Assembly: GCF_014640155.1 (NCBI RefSeq)
Contig: NZ_BMGK01000010.1
Span: 28,079-92,078 of the forward strand
DNA length: 64,000 nt
Direction: 5' to 3'
From: Planktosalinus lacus
GTDB taxonomy: Bacteria; Bacteroidota; Bacteroidia; Flavobacteriales; Flavobacteriaceae
In this document: piece after piece, positions 59,344 to 64,000 of the stretch
How positions within the stretch are numbered: position 1 is the first letter of the stretch
Layout of the letters: each line of letters starts with the position of its first letter
Translations under genes and position numbers: made by a program
Notes under the pieces: generated by a model
What the model saw: only the letters and a program-made list of their open reading frames with translations
Database searches by the model: none
What the model was told of the DNA's origin: nothing

Positions 59344-59883
59344 ATGAAAACATTTGTAATCACCTTATCTCTTTTTGTAGCTGCTGTTGTTCTAAGTTCT
59401 TGTTCCAATAATGCAAGCTTGCAAAAGTATTATGTAGACAAACAAAACGATGACGCTTTTATTAGCCTGGACTTACCTTCCAGTTTAATTTTAACCGAGG
59501 ATAATACGCTAACTGAAGAACAATTAGAAACAGTAAAGAGTATTCGAAAAGTAAATATGTTGGCGTTAGAATTAAATGAAACAAACAAAGCTGTTTATGA
59601 ATCAGAAAAAGAGCGTGTTCATACAATTTTAAGTGATGAAGCCTACCAGACTTTGATTAAATATGGTTCTAACAACCAAGGAGCCACATTAAAGTTTAGC
59701 GGTGACGATGATGCCATTGATGAACTCATCATTTTTGCCTCTGATGAAGAAAAGGGCTTTGCTCTTTTCAGGGTAATTGGTGACGATATGAACCCTTCCA
59801 GAATTATGCAATTGATGGACAGTGTCAATACCAATAACTTTGATTTCTCATTTATGAAAGATTTTGGCAGTGCGCTGAATTAA
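59344..59883 (+). CDS. DUF4252 lipoprotein (second of the pair)
   Basis: ATG 59344 gives 179 aa; the open frame begins 33 bp earlier. The leader MKTFVITLSLFVAAVVLSSC ends in a lipobox. The remaining sequence parallels the upstream DUF4252 protein (ISLDLPSSLI, KVNMLALELNETNKAVYESE, DDAIDELIIFASDEEKGFAL, FRVIGDDMNPSRIMQLMD) at low identity. One copy is soluble/secreted and one lipid-anchored, which suggests a partner pair. A terminator follows at 59906. Confidence 0.88.
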   Translation: MKTFVITLSLFVAAVVLSSCSNNASLQKYYVDKQNDDAFISLDLPSSLILTEDNTLTEEQLETVKSIRKVNMLALELNETNKAVYESEKERVHTILSDEAYQTLIKYGSNNQGATLKFSGDDDAIDELIIFASDEEKGFALFRVIGDDMNPSRIMQLMDSVNTNNFDFSFMKDFGSALN

Positions 59884-59905
59884 ATTCAAAATGCTTATAA
59901 AAACA

Positions 59906-59937
59906 AAAAGTCCTTCCGGTTTGGAAGGACTTTTTTT
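59906..59937. terminator. Terminator between the DUF4252 operon and rplT
   Basis: AAAAGTCCTTCC pairs with GGAAGGACTTTT over GGTTT and is followed by T residues. It can serve the plus-strand operon and, reversed, rplT. Confidence 0.85.
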
Positions 59938-59973
59938 GTGCGAAATAAAAGTTATTTAATTAGGCTAAAGCCC

Positions 59974-60318
59974 TTATTTTACTTTGTTTACGATTGCTGC
60001 AAAAGCCTCAGGGTGGTTCATCGCTAAATCGGCAAGAACTTTACGGTTCAATTCGATATTATTAGCTTTTACTTTACCCATAAACTGTGAATAAGACATT
60101 CCGTGTTGTCTGGCACCTGCATTGATGCGGGTAATCCACAATGAACGGAAAGTTCTCTTTTTTGCTCTGCGGTCTCTGTAAGCGTATACCAATGCTTTTT
60201 CAACTGCATTTTTAGCAACGGTCCAAACATTTTTACGTCTTCCAAAGTATCCTTTGGCTTGCTTCATTACCTTTTTTCTTCTGGCTCTTGAAGCAACTGA
60301 ATTTACTGATCTTGGCAT
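59974..60318 (-). CDS. rplT: 50S ribosomal protein bL20
   Basis: The protein has 114 aa: [20 protein letters not shown], then [20 protein letters not shown] and [20 protein letters not shown]. This is bL20, a 23S rRNA binding assembly protein, and in other bacteria an autoregulator of its operon. It is the last gene of thrS-infC-rpmI-rplT. Confidence 0.98.
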   Translation of the reverse strand: MPRSVNSVASRARRKKVMKQAKGYFGRRKNVWTVAKNAVEKALVYAYRDRRAKKRTFRSLWITRINAGARQHGMSYSQFMGKVKANNIELNRKVLADLAMNHPEAFAAIVNKVK

Positions 60319-60415
60319 AATTGAATTTGTTTTTTTGTAGCAGGCGTTCTAAATTATTTAGAAACTTTTTGGGCCATACTCCAGGGTTATTAAATTGATT
60401 TAACCGGTAAGGTTA

Positions 60416-60613
60416 TTACTTCAATCGAAGCATTAACTTTACGTTGCTCTCGTCAGACTTGTGAACAAGTGTGTCGTGAGTTAGTTTAAGCTTACGTTTT
60501 TTTGACTTCTTTGTTAAGATGTGACTTTTAAACGCGTGCTTTCTTTTAATTTTACCTGTACCTGTAAGCTTAAAACGCTTTTTAGCACTGGAATTTGTTT
60601 TCATTTTAGGCAT
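60416..60613 (-). CDS. rpmI: 50S ribosomal protein bL35
   Basis: The protein has 65 aa: [20 protein letters not shown], then [20 protein letters not shown]. This is the bL35 consensus. It lies between infC and rplT, as in most bacteria. Confidence 0.98.
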   Translation of the reverse strand: MPKMKTNSSAKKRFKLTGTGKIKRKHAFKSHILTKKSKKRKLKLTHDTLVHKSDESNVKLMLRLK

Positions 60614-60716
60614 CTTTCCTAGTTTTTGTTTATTTACTTCGCACTTTCTTTTTTAATAGAAGCAATTTCTATTAACTATATTTCTATTGAATTTTACTTC
60701 CTGAAGGAACACAAAA

Positions 60717-61274
60717 TTATTTTGTTTTTTTGGGAGCGAGAAACATGATCATTCTCTTTCCTTCCAATTTAGGAAGCTGTTCTACTTTTGCAACTTCTTC
60801 CAAATCCTGAGCAAGTCGTAATAAAAGAATTTCACCTTGATCTTTAAAAACAATTGAACGACCTTTAAAAAACACAAAAGCTTTTACTTTTGCTCCGTCT
60901 TTAAGGAATTTTTCGGCATTCTTCTTTTTAAATTCATAATCATGATCATCAGTCTGAGGTCCAAATCGAAGTTCTTTAATTACAACTTTTGAAGCTTTTG
61001 CTTTGAGTGCTTTTTCCCTTTTCTTTTGTTCATAGATATATTTTGAATATTCCATGATTTTACAAACGGGAGGCTTTGCATTGGGCGAAATCTCAACAAG
61101 ATCAAGACCTTGTTCTTCGGCCATTGCTAATGCTTTTTTTGTAGGGTATACCCCAACTTCAACATTATCACCTACAAGGCGCACTTCTTCAGCTCGAATT
61201 TTTCGATTAATGTTATGTTGGTCTTCTTTTATTACTCTACCAACACCTCTACTTCTTTTTCTTCTTATTGCTAT
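60717..61274 (-). CDS. infC: Translation initiation factor IF-3, probable ATA start
   Basis: The frame has no ATG near the expected N-terminus. The upstream in-frame stop is TAA at 61278-61280, and the codons after it are GCC, ATA (61272-61274), GCA, ATA. Starting at ATA 61274 gives 185 aa reading [20 protein letters not shown] then [17 protein letters not shown], the full IF-3 N-terminal domain. A GTG at 61184 would delete the first 30 residues, including the conserved NxxIRAxEVRL. IF-3 rejects non-canonical start codons, and rare starts in infC allow self-repression in E. coli (AUU). The C-terminal domain ([17 protein letters not shown]) is normal. Confidence 0.93.
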   Translation of the reverse strand: MAIRRKRSRGVGRVIKEDQHNINRKIRAEEVRLVGDNVEVGVYPTKKALAMAEEQGLDLVEISPNAKPPVCKIMEYSKYIYEQKKREKALKAKASKVVIKELRFGPQTDDHDYEFKKKNAEKFLKDGAKVKAFVFFKGRSIVFKDQGEILLLRLAQDLEEVAKVEQLPKLEGKRMIMFLAPKKTK

Positions 61275-61290
61275 GGCTTAAAAATTTTAG

Positions 61291-63237
61291 TTAAACGTTA
61301 AATTCTATTTTGTTTTTATTTATGTCTTTCTCAATTAGTTTTATAAACTCTTCGATGGTCATCGATCCAAGATCTCCTTCGCCGTGTTTTCTAACAGATA
61401 CGGTTCCGTCTTGTGCTTCTTGTTCGCCTACAATTAGCATATACGGGACTTTTCCGGTTTCTGCATCTCTAATTTTCTTGCCAATTGTCTCACTCCTGTT
61501 GTCAGCGAGGGCGCGAATTTCGTCATTTTCTAGCAAATTTAAAACTTTTTTACTGTATTTCTCAAATTTCTCACTCAAAGAAAGGATACTAACTTGTTCA
61601 GGCATTAGCCAAAGAGGGAAATTTCCTCCGGTGTGTTCAAGCAAAATGGCTATAAACCGCTCCATGCTTCCAAAGGGTGCACGGTGGATCATTACAGGTC
61701 GGTGCATTTCGTTGTCACTACCTTTATAAGTTAGGTCAAAACGTTCAGGTAAAGTATAATCTACCTGAATTGTTCCAAGTTGCCAACTTCTCCCAAGAGC
61801 ATCTTTTACCATAAAGTCCAATTTTGGACCATAAAAAGCGGCTTCACCCTCTTCCATAACATAGTCCAATCCTTTATCTTTTACAGCGCTTATAATTGCC
61901 TGTTCGGCTTGTTCCCAAAGTTCTGTGCTTCCAATATATTTTTCCGGTTTGTTGGGGTCTCTTAATGACACCTGTGTGGTAAAGTTTTCAAAACCTAAGG
62001 AATTAAAAACATACAATACTAAATCAATTACTTTTTTGAATTCATCATCCAGTTGATCGGGTGTACAGAAAATATGTGCATCATCTTGAGTAAACCCTCT
62101 AACTCTTGTAAGTCCATGAAGTTCTCCGCTTTGTTCATAACGGTATACTGTGCCAAATTCTGCAAAGCGTTTAGGCAGGTCTTTATATGACCATGGTTTA
62201 GAATTATATATTTCACAATGGTGGGGACAGTTCATAGGTTTTAGTAAAAACTCTTCACCCTCGTGTGGAGTGTGAATGGGTTGGAAACTGTCTTCGCCAT
62301 ATTTTGCATAATGTCCTGAAGTGACATACAATTCTTTTTGACCAATGTGTGGTGTAACCACCATCTCATATCCTGCTTTTTTTTGTGCAGCTTTCAGGAA
62401 GTTTTCAAGTCTTTCACGTAAAGCGGCACCTTTAGGCAACCATAATGGGAGTCCTTGTCCCACTTTTTGAGAAAAAGTGAAAAGCTCTAGTTCTTTTCCT
62501 AATTTTCTGTGGTCTCTTTTTTTCGCTTCTTCAAGAAGGTGAAGGTATTCTGTTAGTTCTTTTTGTTTTGGAAATGAAATCCCATAAATGCGTGTTAACT
62601 GTTTGTTCTTTTCATCACCTCTCCAGTATGCTCCGGCCACATTTAAAAGCTTAACAGCCTTAATGATTCGGGTGTTTGGAATGTGTCCTCCACGACATAA
62701 ATCGGTAAAATTTGCGTGGTCACAAAATGTAATTGTACCATCTTCCAAGTTTTCAATCAGTTCAACTTTATATTCATTTCCTTGATTCTTATAGTAATTT
62801 AATGCTTCATTTTTAGAAGCTTCCCGCATGCTAAATTCATATTTTTGGCGGGCAAACTCCAGCATTTTATTTTCAACCACACTCAACTCTTTATCTGAAA
62901 AGGAATGATCACCAAAATCAACATCATAATAAAAACCACTGTCAATTGCAGGACCAATAGTTAGTTTTATGCCCGGATATAAATCCTCAAGTGCTTGGGC
63001 AAGAAGGTGGGCAGAAGAGTGCCAAAACGCTTTCTTACCTTCTTTATCATTCCAGGTGAATAAAGTCAAATTACCATCTTTTGTTAATGGTGTAGAAACC
63101 TCTATCGTCTCATCATTATAAGAAGCCGAAATTACATTTCGGGCTAATCCTTCACTGATGCTTTTAGCTACATCCAAAGGGGTGGCTCCACTGTGAAAAG
63201 ATTTTTTACTACCATCGGGCAAAGTAACTTGAATCAT
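61291..63237 (-). CDS. thrS: Threonyl-tRNA synthetase
   Basis: From Met at 63237 ([17 protein letters not shown]) the product has 648 aa; the open frame adds 10 unlikely residues. Domains: TGS (1-62), editing domain with [17 protein letters not shown], the second editing motif CRGGHIPNT, the class II core with motif 2 ([20 protein letters not shown]) and motif 3 ([17 protein letters not shown]), and the anticodon-binding domain. It charges tRNA-Thr. It heads the operon, with a minus-strand TATCTTTG promoter at 63277-63270. Confidence 0.98.
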   Translation of the reverse strand: MIQVTLPDGSKKSFHSGATPLDVAKSISEGLARNVISASYNDETIEVSTPLTKDGNLTLFTWNDKEGKKAFWHSSAHLLAQALEDLYPGIKLTIGPAIDSGFYYDVDFGDHSFSDKELSVVENKMLEFARQKYEFSMREASKNEALNYYKNQGNEYKVELIENLEDGTITFCDHANFTDLCRGGHIPNTRIIKAVKLLNVAGAYWRGDEKNKQLTRIYGISFPKQKELTEYLHLLEEAKKRDHRKLGKELELFTFSQKVGQGLPLWLPKGAALRERLENFLKAAQKKAGYEMVVTPHIGQKELYVTSGHYAKYGEDSFQPIHTPHEGEEFLLKPMNCPHHCEIYNSKPWSYKDLPKRFAEFGTVYRYEQSGELHGLTRVRGFTQDDAHIFCTPDQLDDEFKKVIDLVLYVFNSLGFENFTTQVSLRDPNKPEKYIGSTELWEQAEQAIISAVKDKGLDYVMEEGEAAFYGPKLDFMVKDALGRSWQLGTIQVDYTLPERFDLTYKGSDNEMHRPVMIHRAPFGSMERFIAILLEHTGGNFPLWLMPEQVSILSLSEKFEKYSKKVLNLLENDEIRALADNRSETIGKKIRDAETGKVPYMLIVGEQEAQDGTVSVRKHGEGDLGSMTIEEFIKLIEKDINKNKIEFNV

Positions 63238-63269
63238 AGTATATATAATAGGTATAAAAATTAACAAGG

Positions 63270-63300
63270 CAAAGATAATATCTCTTTAATTGCAAAACAA
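63270..63300 (-). promoter_or_regulatory. Promoter of the thrS operon
   Basis: On the minus strand TATCTTTG lies at 63277-63270, with TTG at 63300-63298 and a 20-bp spacer. It stands 33 bp before the thrS start codon. Confidence 0.6.
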
Positions 63301-63493
63301 TAAACAATTGTTATTTATCCTATGATTTAATTTTCTTTTATTACTATAAGGTATGAATGTTTCTGATAGGGTTCTTTACTAGAATATTTTCACCTTATGA
63401 ATGCTGTATATGAAACTTAGGTTTTTTTTAGATTTCTAAAATGGAGATTCTCAATAGTTTGTGTTTTTTTTGAAAAATAAGTTTAAAATAGAC

Positions 63494-64000
63494 TTGCCAA
63501 AGTAGAATTCGGATGTATATTTGCAACCGCTTAAGAGCAAAACTGCTTTTAAATCTTAGTTCTTTTAATATTTTTGAACCCTAAACATTTGCTAATCAAA
63601 CAGTAGAGAAAATTATAGAATTATTTTATTTTTTTTCTTGCCAGGGATAAAAACGGTTGTATATTTGCAGCCGCTTTGAGGGATAAAGGGATTGTTTTGA
63701 GGAGTGAAGTTCATTGATTGTTTTTAGGGTATTTTTTGAGTTTTTAAAATTTTTCAAAAAAAGCTTGTGGGGTAAAAAAAAGCGTATTATTTTTGCACCC
63801 GCTTTGAGTCAGAGGCAAACAGGTTCACTAAAATAAACAGAGAGAATAGAGATCCCGGGTGGGTATATAGAAGAGGTTCGAGTCCTTTTATTTTGGCAAG
63901 ACTTCCTTTATTTGGATAAGGGAAAAAGTTCATTGATATATTGAATTGACAGCGTATTTTTTGGGATTGGAAACGATCCCGGATAATACAGAGAAATAAA
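63494..64000 (+). promoter_or_regulatory. Triple-promoter leader, probably of an rRNA operon
   Basis: Three promoter units lie in tandem on the plus strand: TTG 63494 / TATATTTG 63516-63523, TTG 63638 / TATATTTG 63660-63667, and TTG 63765 / TATTTTTG 63788-63795, with spacers of 19, 19 and 20 bp. Each is followed by a GCAnCCGCTT-type start region. GTTCATTGAT recurs at 63710 and 63931, and TTGAATTGACAGCGTATTTTTTG-like text at 63942-63964 resembles the leader before flavobacterial 16S rRNA. No gene begins before base 64000. Confidence 0.7.

Noticed and set aside
63860..63900. GAGGTTCGAGTCC as a tRNA T-arm
   Set aside because: The T-stem would be weak, and no acceptor stem, D-arm or anticodon arm can be folded around it.

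Overview
The window is a piece of a Bacteroidota chromosome, most likely Flavobacteriaceae. The evidence is low GC content, promoters of the TAnnTTTG type, secreted proteins with type IX secretion sorting tails, a tmRNA whose tag reads GEDNYALAA, and flavobacterial gene families such as DUF4252 pairs, DUF3857 transglutaminases and a CarB without its regulatory domain.

Layout. Positions 1-905 are the chromosomal left flank: the start of a GIY-YIG nuclease gene and a tandem array of about 179-bp units that contain REP-like hairpins. Positions 906-16490 are a 15.6-kb integrative element inserted in the 3' end of ssrA (tmRNA). It is bounded by a 21-bp direct repeat of the tmRNA T-arm/acceptor end. 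A near-identical 20-bp motif lies just inside each end and may be an integrase arm site. The element carries a tyrosine integrase, a coiled-coil protein, an excisionase-like HTH protein and an SF3-type helicase. Its cargo looks mostly like defence: an SRAP protein, a three-gene antitoxin/SecB-like chaperone/ADP-ribosyltransferase-like toxin operon (resembling the CmdTAC type of toxin-antitoxin-chaperone system), an FRG-domain protein, a stand-alone MrcB N-terminal domain, a complete type I restriction-modification operon (hsdM-hsdS-hsdR) and an unrecognised 188-aa protein. I see no relaxase or conjugation genes, so the element resembles a phage satellite or mobilisable defence island.

From 16.9 to 40.1 kb the content is ordinary core genome: a saccharopine/alanine dehydrogenase-like enzyme, a T9SS cargo protein, kdsA, typA, an oligopeptide-binding lipoprotein, mtaB, a lytic transglycosylase, rpmH, carB, a secreted blue-copper protein, acs, a flavodoxin-like protein and rmuC. 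From 40.1 to 43.0 kb lies a degraded patch with short tandem repeats, a YceI fragment, a DUF5996 gene, and a RelE-like toxin gene broken by one base next to its antitoxin.

From 43.0 to 48.5 kb is a vitamin B12 uptake locus: an ATPase, a permease and a binding lipoprotein on the minus strand, diverging from a TonB-dependent receptor that follows a cobalamin riboswitch. From 48.6 to 59.9 kb are membrane and stress genes (YihY, PfpI, MscS, a P-type ATPase, a Na/Pi cotransporter, an S41 protease) and an ECF sigma / putative anti-sigma / DUF4252 operon. From 59.9 to 63.3 kb is the thrS-infC-rpmI-rplT operon, in which infC appears to start at ATA. The last 0.7 kb is a non-coding leader with three tandem strong promoters, probably driving an rRNA operon just beyond the window.
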